NCBI GenBank assembly: GCA_947500035.1
Contig: CANMQP010000003.1
Location: 62,001-126,000, forward strand
Direction of reading: 5' to 3'
DNA length: 64,000 nt
Source: an uncultured Kiloniellaceae bacterium
Lineage (GTDB): Bacteria; Pseudomonadota; Alphaproteobacteria; Kiloniellales; Kiloniellaceae
Shown here: in pieces, positions 1-7,563 of the stretch
Layout: each line of letters opens with the position of its first letter
Numbering within the stretch: position 1 is the stretch's first letter
Notes under the pieces: model-generated
What the model saw: the letters and a program-made list of their open reading frames with translations, nothing else
Told to the model about the DNA's origin: nothing
Database searches by the model: none
Program-made: the position numbers and the translations under genes

Positions 1-1008
1 GGCATCGCCTGGGACACCAAAGATGAGGTTCAACATCTTCGTGAGTTGAACGGCGAATGGCAGGACGGCCCCGCCAAGGGCTGCCCGAAGATCGTGACCG
101 ATATCGATGCTTCTGAAGTAATCCTGATGCTGGCGCCGGAAACCAACGGCGAAGTCGCGGTCAAGGCCTGGGAGGCCCTCAGCAAGGCCACGGGGCGCGA
201 GCATGCTCACTTGGCGAAGCCCAAGGCAGACGAGAAGATCCGCTTCCGCGACATCGCCGCGCAGCCGCGCAAGATCATCTCGTCCCCCACATGGTCGGGT
301 CTCGAAAGCGAGAAGGTCTGCTACAACGCGGGCTACACAAACGTCCATGAGCTGATTCCCTGGCGGACCCTGACGGGCCGGCAGCAGCTCTACCAGGATC
401 ATCTCTGGATGCGTGCTTTCGGCGAGGGCTTCATGTCCTACCGGCCGCCGGTCGACCTCAAGACCATCACCGAGGAACTGAACCAGGACGCCCGCGACGG
501 CAATCCCCATCTGGTGCTGAATTTCATCACGCCGCATCAGAAATGGGGCATCCACTCGACCTATAGCGACAACCTCCTGATGCTCACGCTGAACAGAGGT
601 GGACCGGTGGTCTGGATCTCCGAGCCTGACGCCAAACGCGCCGGGATCGAGGACAACGACTGGGTTGAGGCCTACAATGTGAACGGCGCACTCACGGCCC
701 GGGCCGTCGTCTCCCAGCGCATGATGGACGGCACGATCTTCATGTATCACGCCCAGGAGAAGATCGTGAATACACCGGGATCCGAGAAGACCGGCCTTCG
801 GGGTGGCATCCACAACTCGGTGACGCGCGCGACGCTCAAGCCCACTCATATGATCGGTGGTTATGCCCAGCAGAGCTACGGCTTCAATTACTACGGCACC
901 GTGGGATCGAACCGGGACGAGTTCGTCGTTGTCAGAAAAATGAGCAAGGTCGATTGGCTCGATGAACCCGCCAGCGAGCCCACCAGCGAGAAGGACACCG
1001 CGAAATGA
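1..1008 (+). CDS. narG: Respiratory nitrate reductase alpha subunit, C-terminal part (5' truncated by window)
   Basis: The reading frame is open from base 1 and ends with TGA at 1006-1008, giving about 335 residues of a protein that is normally about 1200 residues. It corresponds to the C-terminal molybdopterin-guanine-dinucleotide binding region of NarG, the catalytic subunit that reduces nitrate to nitrite on the cytoplasmic face of the membrane. The assignment rests on family resemblance (for example the stretch around WGIHSTYSDNLLML) and above all on the genes that follow: narH starts inside the narG stop codon (ATGA overlap), then narJ and narI. The catalytic iron-sulfur and molybdenum-ligand regions lie upstream of the window, as does the operon promoter, so regulation cannot be judged here. 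Confidence 0.96.
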   Translation, partial: GIAWDTKDEVQHLRELNGEWQDGPAKGCPKIVTDIDASEVILMLAPETNGEVAVKAWEALSKATGREHAHLAKPKADEKIRFRDIAAQPRKIISSPTWSGLESEKVCYNAGYTNVHELIPWRTLTGRQQLYQDHLWMRAFGEGFMSYRPPVDLKTITEELNQDARDGNPHLVLNFITPHQKWGIHSTYSDNLLMLTLNRGGPVVWISEPDAKRAGIEDNDWVEAYNVNGALTARAVVSQRMMDGTIFMYHAQEKIVNTPGSEKTGLRGGIHNSVTRATLKPTHMIGGYAQQSYGFNYYGTVGSNRDEFVVVRKMSKVDWLDEPASEPTSEKDTAK

Positions 1009-2528
1009 GAGTACGAGCACAAGTCGGCATGGTGTTGAACCTCGACAAATGTATCGGGTGTCACACCTGCTCCGTCACCTGTAAGAACGTCTGGACGAGC
1101 CGTGACGGTGTCGAATACGCCTGGTTTAACAACGTCGAGACTAAACCCGGCACCGGTTATCCGACCGACTGGGAAAACCAGGGCCGCTGGAACGGTGGAT
1201 GGGAGCGGACCAGGTCCGGTAAGCTGCAGCCCAAGCAGGGCTCGAAGTGGCGGATTCTGGCGAATATCTTTGCTAACCCGGACCTTCCAGAGATCGACGA
1301 TTACTACGAGCCCTTCGATTTCGACTACGATCACCTCAAGTCGGCGCCGGAGATGAAGGCTTTCCCGACCGCGCGTCCGCGCTCCAAGATCACCGGCGAG
1401 CGCATCGAGAAGATCGAGAAAGGCCCGAACTGGGATGAGATCCTGGGCGGGGAATTCGCAAAACGTAGCCAGGACTATAACTTCGAGGGCATACAGAAGG
1501 AGATCTACGGGGAGTACGAGAACACCTTCATGATGTATCTCCCCCGGCTCTGCGAGCACTGCCTGAATCCGGCCTGTGCCGCATCCTGCCCCTCAGGCGC
1601 GATCTACAAGCGAGAGGAGGACGGCATTGTCCTGATCGACCAGGAGAAATGCCGCGGCTGGCGCATGTGCGTCAGCGGCTGCCCATACAAGAAGGTCTAT
1701 TACAACTGGTCGACCGGCAAATCCGAGAAATGCACCCTCTGTTATCCGCGAATCGAATCCGGTAACCCGACCGTCTGTTCGGAAACCTGCGTTGGCCGCA
1801 TCCGCTATCTGGGTGTCATGCTCTACGATGCCGACAAGATCGAGGCGGCAGCCAATGCCGAAAAGACGACCGATCTTTACGATGCGCAGTTGGATGTGTT
1901 TCTCGATCCGAACGATGCTGCGGTCATCGAGGCTGCAAGAGCCGACGGCATTCCGGAGGAGTGGACCAAAGCCGCACAGGAAAGCCCGATCTGGAAGATG
2001 GCGATGGAGTGGAAAGTCGCGTTCCCGCTCCATCCGGAATACCGGACATTGCCAATGGTTTGGTACATCCCGCCGCTTAGTCCGATCCAGAACGCCGCGC
2101 AGGCCGGGGCGATTGGCATGGACGGTGCGATGCCCGATGTGCGCAGCCTGCGCATCCCGGTGAAGTATCTCGCCAATATGCTGACGGCAGGGGATGAGGA
2201 ACCGGTCGTCCAGGCACTCGAACGGATGCTGGCGATGCGGTCCTACATGCGCTCGAAAACCGTCGAGGGCGTGATTGACGAGGGCATCGCAGCCCGGGTC
2301 GGACTGAACGGCCGCATGATCGAGGACATGTACAAGATCATGGCGATCGCGGACTACGAGGACCGCTTCGTGATCCCCACCACACACCGTGAAGAAGTCG
2401 AGGACGCCTATAATCTGCGCGGCGGCTGCGGCTTCACCGATTCCAACGGCTGCTCCGGCGGGATCAGCAAGGGCAATCTCTTCGGCGGCAACAAACGCCC
2501 GTTGAAAATGCCAACGGAGGCAGTGTAA
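1005..2528 (+). CDS. narH: Respiratory nitrate reductase beta subunit
   Basis: 507 residues, the usual length for NarH, the iron-sulfur subunit that carries electrons from NarI haems to NarG. Four cysteine clusters are visible: Cys16-19-22-26, Cys183-186-191-195, Cys216-Trp219-Cys222-Cys226 and Cys243-246-258-262. A tryptophan in place of the second cysteine of the third cluster is the known signature of the [3Fe-4S] centre in NarH. The start codon overlaps the narG stop (ATGA), and the stop overlaps the narJ start (TAATG), so translation of the operon is probably coupled. Long reverse-strand open frames opposite this gene are codon-bias shadows. Confidence 0.97.
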   Translation: MRVRAQVGMVLNLDKCIGCHTCSVTCKNVWTSRDGVEYAWFNNVETKPGTGYPTDWENQGRWNGGWERTRSGKLQPKQGSKWRILANIFANPDLPEIDDYYEPFDFDYDHLKSAPEMKAFPTARPRSKITGERIEKIEKGPNWDEILGGEFAKRSQDYNFEGIQKEIYGEYENTFMMYLPRLCEHCLNPACAASCPSGAIYKREEDGIVLIDQEKCRGWRMCVSGCPYKKVYYNWSTGKSEKCTLCYPRIESGNPTVCSETCVGRIRYLGVMLYDADKIEAAANAEKTTDLYDAQLDVFLDPNDAAVIEAARADGIPEEWTKAAQESPIWKMAMEWKVAFPLHPEYRTLPMVWYIPPLSPIQNAAQAGAIGMDGAMPDVRSLRIPVKYLANMLTAGDEEPVVQALERMLAMRSYMRSKTVEGVIDEGIAARVGLNGRMIEDMYKIMAIADYEDRFVIPTTHREEVEDAYNLRGGCGFTDSNGCSGGISKGNLFGGNKRPLKMPTEAV

Positions 2529-3238
2529 TGGATCGCACAGTCAAAGCATTCTCACTGATTCTCAGTTATCCGACACGCGCGTTGCAGGCAGCCATGCCGG
2601 AGATCGGCGGCGTTCTTGCCGCCGACAGCCGTCTGACCGCAGCAACCCGCCGGGCGTTGCGCCCGCTGGTCGAAAGCCTGGCCAACCGCGACATCTATGA
2701 TCTCGAAGAAGAGTTCGTGCTGCTCTTCGATCGCTCGCGCAGTCTGTCGCTCAATCTCTTTGAGCATGTGCACGGCGAAAGCCGTGACCGGGGCGGGGCC
2801 ATGGTCAGTCTGGTCGAGACCTACCGCGCGGGCGGCTTTGAACCCGCGACGTCCGAACTGCCCGACCATCTGCCGGTGCTCCTGGAGTTCCTGGCGACTC
2901 AACCTGCGTCTGAAGTTCAGGAAACCCTGGCGAACGCGGCTCATATCTTCGAGGCTCTGAACACCCGGCTTGTCCGGCGCGAAAGCCCCTACAGCGCCGT
3001 GTTCGCTGCTCTCCTGCAGCTTTCCGGCGCCCGTGCCGACAGCGAAGCGGTGGCCGAACTTCTGGAGCAGCCCGAGGACGATCCCGGCGACCTCGCGGCC
3101 CTGGATACGGTCTGGGAAGAGAGTCAGGTCACCTTCGGTCCCGATCCAAACGCCGGCTGTCCGCAAGTGCACGAGATGCTGTCGCGCATGGACCCGCCCA
3201 CAACATCCAATTCGGCCCGACACATCGCGGCCAAATGA
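2528..3238 (+). CDS. narJ: Nitrate reductase molybdenum cofactor assembly chaperone
   Basis: 236 residues, an acidic, helix-rich soluble protein matching the size and position of NarJ/NarW. NarJ is a cytoplasmic private chaperone that binds apo-NarG, helps load the molybdenum cofactor and is absent from the final complex. The N-terminal part (YDLEEEFVLLFDRSRSLSLN and the following EHVHGESRDRG) fits the TorD/NarJ chaperone fold. The ATG overlaps the narH stop by one base. The call depends largely on its place between narH and narI plus these motifs. Confidence 0.93.
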   Translation: MDRTVKAFSLILSYPTRALQAAMPEIGGVLAADSRLTAATRRALRPLVESLANRDIYDLEEEFVLLFDRSRSLSLNLFEHVHGESRDRGGAMVSLVETYRAGGFEPATSELPDHLPVLLEFLATQPASEVQETLANAAHIFEALNTRLVRRESPYSAVFAALLQLSGARADSEAVAELLEQPEDDPGDLAALDTVWEESQVTFGPDPNAGCPQVHEMLSRMDPPTTSNSARHIAAK

Positions 3239-3252
3239 CGAAGGACTGAGAC

Positions 3253-4026
3253 ATGAGTATCGACTTCTTCATCTTCGGCATCATGCCCTACGTCGCGCTG
3301 ACCGTGCTGGTGGTCGGCTCGATCGCACGCTACGAACGCGACCCCTTTACCTGGAAATCCTCGTCGAGCCAGCTCTTGCGGCGCAAGCAGCTGATGCTGG
3401 GCTCGGTGTTGTTCCACGTCGGCATCATCGTCGTATTCTTCGGGCATCTGGTTGGCCTCTTCACGCCGATCTGGGTTCTCGACGCCATCGGTGTCAGCTA
3501 CGGCTTCAAGCAACTCATGGCCATTGTTGTCGGTGGCATCGCCGGGGTCGTGGCGCTGATCGGGGCGAGCATGCTGCTGCACCGCCGCTTGACCGATCCG
3601 CGCATTCGGCAGACCTCGAGCTTCGCCGATATCGGCATCCTGGGTCTGATCTGGCTGCAGCTGCTGGTGGGGCTGGGCACGATCTTCCTGTCCATGAGCC
3701 ATTTGGACGGCGGTGAAATGGTGCGCTTCATGACCTGGGCCCAGAGCGTTATGGGTCTGCAACTCAACGCCTGGCTCGAAGTTGCGAACGTGCACGCCCT
3801 TTTCAAGTTCCACATTTTCCTGGGCTTGCTGATTGTGATCCTGTTCCCCTTCACCCGGCTTGTGCACATGCTGTCGGCACCGGTGCGGTTCCTCTGGCGG
3901 CCGGGGTATCAGGTGGTGCGGTCGCGCCGCCAGACGACCCTGCCGTCACGCCCGGACACCGCTCCGACGGCCAAGGCGCAGGCCGCAAGGCCCGCGACCG
4001 GTGGCATCGCGAAACCCGCGGAGTAA
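3253..4026 (+). CDS. narI: Respiratory nitrate reductase gamma subunit (cytochrome b)
   Basis: 257 residues with five hydrophobic segments, beginning MSIDFFIFGIMPYVALTVLV. NarI is the membrane subunit that oxidises quinol and passes electrons through two b-type haems to NarH. Histidines suited to haem binding occur near the ends of helices (HVGIIVVFFGHLVGLF and the late FKFHIFLGLL region). The tail after about residue 215 is an extra Arg/Ala/Pro-rich cytoplasmic extension of roughly 40 residues. A GGACTGAGAC stretch supplies a weak ribosome site before ATG 3253. Its stop overlaps the start of the following parvulin gene. Confidence 0.96.
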   Translation: MSIDFFIFGIMPYVALTVLVVGSIARYERDPFTWKSSSSQLLRRKQLMLGSVLFHVGIIVVFFGHLVGLFTPIWVLDAIGVSYGFKQLMAIVVGGIAGVVALIGASMLLHRRLTDPRIRQTSSFADIGILGLIWLQLLVGLGTIFLSMSHLDGGEMVRFMTWAQSVMGLQLNAWLEVANVHALFKFHIFLGLLIVILFPFTRLVHMLSAPVRFLWRPGYQVVRSRRQTTLPSRPDTAPTAKAQAARPATGGIAKPAE

Positions 4027-4820
4027 TGGTCATGGCTGCATCCTTGTTTCCCGATCTGGTCGTAAACGGCGAGGTCATCCCACAAGCGGAATTGGACGCG
4101 GAAACCCAGAACCACGTCGCGCCCAAGGGTAAACCGCTGATCGCCCGGCAAAAAGCTGCAAATGCACTCGCCGTGCGGACCCTGCTATTGCAGGAGGTCC
4201 GACGACGCGGGCTGCAGGCGATCCCCCGTGAGGTCGCCCCGGGGCGATTTGAGACCGAGGAGGAGGCCCTGATCAGGGGCCTCCTCGATCAGGCGATCCC
4301 CGCGACCGTGCCAACCGCCGCTCAGGTTCAGGCTGAATGGGCGCGCGATCCGTCGCGCTTCCGCAGCCCACCGCTCTGGGAGGTCTCGCATATCCTTTGC
4401 GCCTGCGATCCGCGTGACGACGCGGCCCGGACGGCCGCTCAGTCACAGGCAAAGGTCCTGACCGAGGAGGCTCTGGGCGACCCCCGCGGTTTTGCGGCTT
4501 TAGCGCGCCGCACAAGCGACTGCGGCTCCAAGGCGAATGGCGGTGCCCTCGGTCAACTCGGACCCGGCGACACGGTGCCTGAGTTCGAGACTGCTCTGCG
4601 CGCACTCTCAGAGGGAGAGATCACGCAAGAACCTGTACTCACTCGCCACGGTTGGCACATTATCCGTATGGATGCCGTGGCCGCAGGTCAAACGCTGCCC
4701 TTTGAGAGCGTTAAGGAGCAGGTTGCCGCCGCCCTCGAGAGAGCAGCCTGGGATCAAGCTGCCCGAGTGTTTGTCGCCGGCCTCGTCGAGTCCGCCGAGA
4801 TCTCCGGTGCCAAGCTTTGA
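4026..4820 (+). CDS. Parvulin-type (PpiC) peptidyl-prolyl cis-trans isomerase of the nar operon
   Basis: 264 residues. Residues about 117-216 form a PpiC/parvulin rotamase domain (SHILCACDPRDD, then SDCGSKANGGALGQLGPGD and the closing RHGWHIIRMD), with a helical N-terminal part as in the SurA/NifM group. No signal peptide or membrane segment is visible, so it probably acts in the cytoplasm, unlike periplasmic SurA or PpiD. The ATG overlaps the narI stop (TAATG), placing it in the nar transcript. Parvulins are known in some nar operons and are thought to help mature the complex; the substrate (NarG, NarH or NarI) is inference. The upstream alternative codon ATG at 4032 would shorten it by only two residues. 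Confidence 0.88.
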   Translation: MVMAASLFPDLVVNGEVIPQAELDAETQNHVAPKGKPLIARQKAANALAVRTLLLQEVRRRGLQAIPREVAPGRFETEEEALIRGLLDQAIPATVPTAAQVQAEWARDPSRFRSPPLWEVSHILCACDPRDDAARTAAQSQAKVLTEEALGDPRGFAALARRTSDCGSKANGGALGQLGPGDTVPEFETALRALSEGEITQEPVLTRHGWHIIRMDAVAAGQTLPFESVKEQVAAALERAAWDQAARVFVAGLVESAEISGAKL

Positions 4821-5153
4821 TCTGCTATTTCCCAGTGCTTGGAGGGCACTATCGATCGCGGACTGCGTGCCGCAAAGGCGCGGTTTCCAGTCTGTATGGC
4901 AAGAAGGTCAGGGGATAAAACAGGCAAACATCTTTTGGTTTAAATGGCCCGACTCGGGATCATGAACTTCCGCGACGGGCCGCAGACCAAGGTCACCCAG
5001 CGGGATGAATCCAGCCCCGAGTGGAGTTCTTTTGATGGTTATCTGACCCGTTCTCTTTTCCCGGTCCGTTCAGGGTTGGTCGACACAACCCGAAAAGGCT
5101 GTTACTATAGCTCGTCTACTTAAAGTTCGGCGAATTATTGAGGGGTTGATGCT
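4821..5153 (+). other. Intergenic region between the nar operon and the radical SAM unit
   Basis: 333 bases with no convincing gene. A 59-codon open frame at 4944-5123 (starting MARLGIMNFRDG and ending in a Cys/Tyr/Ser-rich tail) lacks a ribosome site and is not called. A candidate promoter for the downstream pair is annotated separately. No clear rho-independent terminator for the nar operon was found. Confidence 0.5.
5080..5108 (+). promoter_or_regulatory. Candidate sigma-70-type promoter for the leader-like gene
   Basis: TCGACA at 5080-5085 and TACTAT at 5103-5108 are separated by 17 bases, the canonical spacing, and lie 45 bases before the start codon at 5154. An AGGGG ribosome site sits at 5141-5145, eight bases before ATG 5154. 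Pattern match only. Confidence 0.4.
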
Positions 5154-5771
5154 ATGCACCTCCATGATAGTACGCGGAAAAAGAGCGCGCTGAGTTCCTC
5201 CGCCAGGAGGCAACTGGAAGATGCAGCAAAGGCGCTTCACGCAAATTCATCCGGAAATTTTGAAGAGATCTACCGGTATCTTTTCGATGAAGCTATCGAA
5301 TGCGGTGGTCTTGTAACCGATGGTACGCGCGCCAAGCACCCAATCCTCTCCACCGCGCGCCTTGGTAATTCCGCAGTCCAATCGTCGCCCGAAGAACGCC
5401 TCTGCATGGATGCCGCAATCGATCGGATCTGCACGGACCCGGGCTTCCGCAGACGGCTAAAGGCTGCGCCGTTATCCGCGTTGTCTTCTCTCGGAATTGT
5501 CATGCCGGCGAGCGCGCAGGAGTTACTTCAGTCCGGGGACCATGAAGATCCGGATCTTCTCATCAATGCTGCCACAGCGCAGACCACGACCGAAAATGAT
5601 CTGGCGGCAAATTCTCAGGAGGGGGTGGTTGCTGTCGCAATCGGTGTGACGATTGTTCTCTCCGGCGTCGCGGTTGCTGTTGTCGTGATCATCCGCCGGC
5701 GACGGCGCAAGTCGAAGTCAGAACAGATAGAGGATAGCTTTAAAGGCCGGGACGGGGGCGACTACAACTGA
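5154..5771 (+). CDS. NHLP-leader-like protein with Val/Ala-rich hydrophobic segment, possible modified-peptide precursor
   Basis: 205 residues, not confidently recognised as a whole. Residues about 87-125 (core DPGFRRRLKAAPLSALSSLG followed by IVMPAS) resemble the nitrile-hydratase-alpha-type leader (NHLP/Nif11-like, usual form DPxFRxxLxxDPxxALxxLG) found in precursors of ribosomally made modified peptides. After an acidic Thr/Asn-rich linker (126-156) comes a 24-residue hydrophobic stretch of Val, Ala, Ile, Gly, Thr and Ser at 157-180, then five arginines and a charged C-terminus. The hydrophobic stretch may be a single transmembrane helix or a substrate region; its composition recalls proteusin cores. 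The gene precedes a B12-type radical SAM gene by 35 bases on the same strand. The leader resemblance is seen; the precursor role is inference. Residues 1-80 are of unknown type. Confidence 0.6.
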   Translation: MHLHDSTRKKSALSSSARRQLEDAAKALHANSSGNFEEIYRYLFDEAIECGGLVTDGTRAKHPILSTARLGNSAVQSSPEERLCMDAAIDRICTDPGFRRRLKAAPLSALSSLGIVMPASAQELLQSGDHEDPDLLINAATAQTTTENDLAANSQEGVVAVAIGVTIVLSGVAVAVVVIIRRRRRKSKSEQIEDSFKGRDGGDYN

Positions 5772-5806
5772 CCTGGCCACTCGTTTTGTAAGCAGAGGGG
5801 GCCAAG

Positions 5807-7288
5807 ATGAACGTGCTCTTCTACTCAGTGCCAATTATGGATTTCGCCGGAGGCCGCCTCGTTCCGGCGGGCCAGGACTTTCCGCCGAATTGCCCATCTC
5901 TCTCCACATACCTGCTTGCTGCGGTTCTTCGGGATGCAGGGCATCGTGTGTCCGTGATCGACCTTGTGGCCGTCGGCTCTATTTCGCTTGATCTCAATGA
6001 TGCTGATCTGAATGGGGCGGGGTTGATTGCCATAAGTGCGACATCGCTGAACTGGCCGGCGGTGCTCGATGTCATAGGGCAGATCCGAGCGGCCGACGTT
6101 ACGGCGCCCATTGTCGTTGGTGGCGTTCATCCCACGATGTTCAGCGACTATATTCTGTCCGATTTTCAAACAATCGACTACGTGGTCCGAAATGAGGGAG
6201 AGGTCGCGCTGACGGCTTTGTGCGCGCGCCTCGAAGAAGGGGAGGATGTTTCTTCTGTTCCGAACCTTTCCTGGAGGACGTCGGACGGGAGGGTTGTACA
6301 TAACAGTGTTGCACCGGTCCTCGACGTCGACCGCCTTGCCGCTCTGCCGCTGCCTGCCTATGACCTTATGCCGCCCGGCATCTATCCAAGCTTGCCGATC
6401 CAATCGTCCAGAGGTTGCCCGTTCAGCTGCAGTTTTTGTTCAACCTCCCACCGTCGTTCGTACCGCGGCATCGCTCCCGAAGACTTCGTCGATAGGTTAG
6501 AGGCGGTCTTGGCTCTTGGCCGCAACCGTGTGATGGAGCCGGATCTGATTCAGATTATAGATGACGAATGGTCGATCAACCGGAAGCGAAGCACGGCGAT
6601 TCTGCGTGAGTTGGACAGGCGTGGACTGGAGGTTCAGATGACCTACGACTCGCGCGCAAATGACTTTCTGCTGGATGACGAGTATATCGCGTTGGTCGCG
6701 CCGCACACGGCCGGTGTGCTGGTCGGGGCGGAGTGCGGCTACGATGACGGCCTGAGGCGCATCGGAAAAGGTACAACGACGGAACGGCTCAGGGACTGCG
6801 CTGCGCTACTGCATCGTTACGACATCGCGCACTGTGCCGAATTCTCATTTATTCTTGGCTTGCCGTGGGAATCGAAAGAGGAGGCCCTTGAAACCGTGCG
6901 CTTCGCATTCTCGTTGGCGTCAAACTTTGGCGTTACTATTCTCTTACAGTGGTACTGGCAGCTTCCAGGATCTCATTTGTGGGACGCGAGCTACGCCCGG
7001 GGCATCGTAGCGCCCGCCATGTATAACGAGTTTGGTTTTTTTCGGAATCTCTACCTCTTTTCGACTGGGAACCGCCTGGAGGTCGAGGAAATCTGGGAAG
7101 TCATGGATGTTATCGATACGCTAACCAGTGTCCTGGTTTTGCGCGGGCATGACCGCACCGCGATCCGGGCGCGTCCGCCGGCTCCGATCGAGATCAATTT
7201 CCCCCGCACCGCCGGTATCCCGCCGGAAAGTTCATCGTTGCAGCTTGTTCGTAGAAGCCAGCGTGAGCTGGACCGAGCAGGTAACTGA
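5807..7288 (+). CDS. B12-binding-domain radical SAM protein
   Basis: 493 residues. Residues 1-150 form a Rossmann-like cobalamin-binding domain of the BchE type (LSTYLLAAVLRDAGH, IVVGGVHPT at 102-110, DYVVRNEGE at 124-132) but without the DxHxxG base-off histidine motif. The radical SAM core follows, with the [4Fe-4S]/SAM motif Cys204-x3-Cys208-x2-Cys211 (RGCPFSCSFC). The last ~100 residues form an additional domain. Enzymes with this layout include methyltransferases, cyclases and peptide C-methylases. The ribosome site AGAGGGGGCCAAG lies just before ATG 5807. Its only plausible local partner is the leader-like gene 35 bases upstream. No transporter or protease follows. Class is secure, substrate unknown. 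Confidence 0.88.
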   Translation: MNVLFYSVPIMDFAGGRLVPAGQDFPPNCPSLSTYLLAAVLRDAGHRVSVIDLVAVGSISLDLNDADLNGAGLIAISATSLNWPAVLDVIGQIRAADVTAPIVVGGVHPTMFSDYILSDFQTIDYVVRNEGEVALTALCARLEEGEDVSSVPNLSWRTSDGRVVHNSVAPVLDVDRLAALPLPAYDLMPPGIYPSLPIQSSRGCPFSCSFCSTSHRRSYRGIAPEDFVDRLEAVLALGRNRVMEPDLIQIIDDEWSINRKRSTAILRELDRRGLEVQMTYDSRANDFLLDDEYIALVAPHTAGVLVGAECGYDDGLRRIGKGTTTERLRDCAALLHRYDIAHCAEFSFILGLPWESKEEALETVRFAFSLASNFGVTILLQWYWQLPGSHLWDASYARGIVAPAMYNEFGFFRNLYLFSTGNRLEVEEIWEVMDVIDTLTSVLVLRGHDRTAIRARPPAPIEINFPRTAGIPPESSSLQLVRRSQRELDRAGN

Positions 7289-7531
7289 AACCTACACGAT
7301 CATCTATAGCGAATTGCGTTTTTCTTGAATCAGTGCATCTCATAATTTGCGTTCAAGATCAGAAACTTGCTGATCGAGGGGCAGCGAATTTTGAGTCTGA
7401 TTAAATGCAAGTTGCTTTAGATGCAGGTTGCCGGGTCGTCACAACTGGTGGCGTGAAACTCACAGTTCTGAGCAGGTCAGAGAATTCCAGCCCTGACAAC
7501 GGGCACGATAAAAAACACCTGCAGGCCGGCG

Positions 7532-7555
7532 GATGTTGTTCCATACGGCAACATC
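7532..7555 (-). terminator. Hairpin downstream of prpE, possible weak terminator
   Basis: GATGTTG at 7532-7538 pairs with CAACATC at 7549-7555 (7 bp stem, 10-base loop). On the minus strand a run of six T lies about 15 bases further on (opposite 7511-7516), so the match to an intrinsic terminator is imperfect. It lies directly after the prpE stop, in the space between two convergent genes. Confidence 0.3.
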
Positions 7556-7563
7556 ACTGAGGG

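Noticed and set aside
1593-2387. 264-codon minus-strand frame opposite narH
   Set aside because: It lies wholly within a well-recognised gene and has no ribosome site or family resemblance, so it is a codon-bias shadow.
4944-5123. 59-codon frame beginning MARLGIMNFRDG upstream of the leader-like gene
   Set aside because: There is no ribosome site, its end overlaps the candidate promoter of the next gene and no motif is visible. The Cys/Tyr/Ser tail alone is not evidence.
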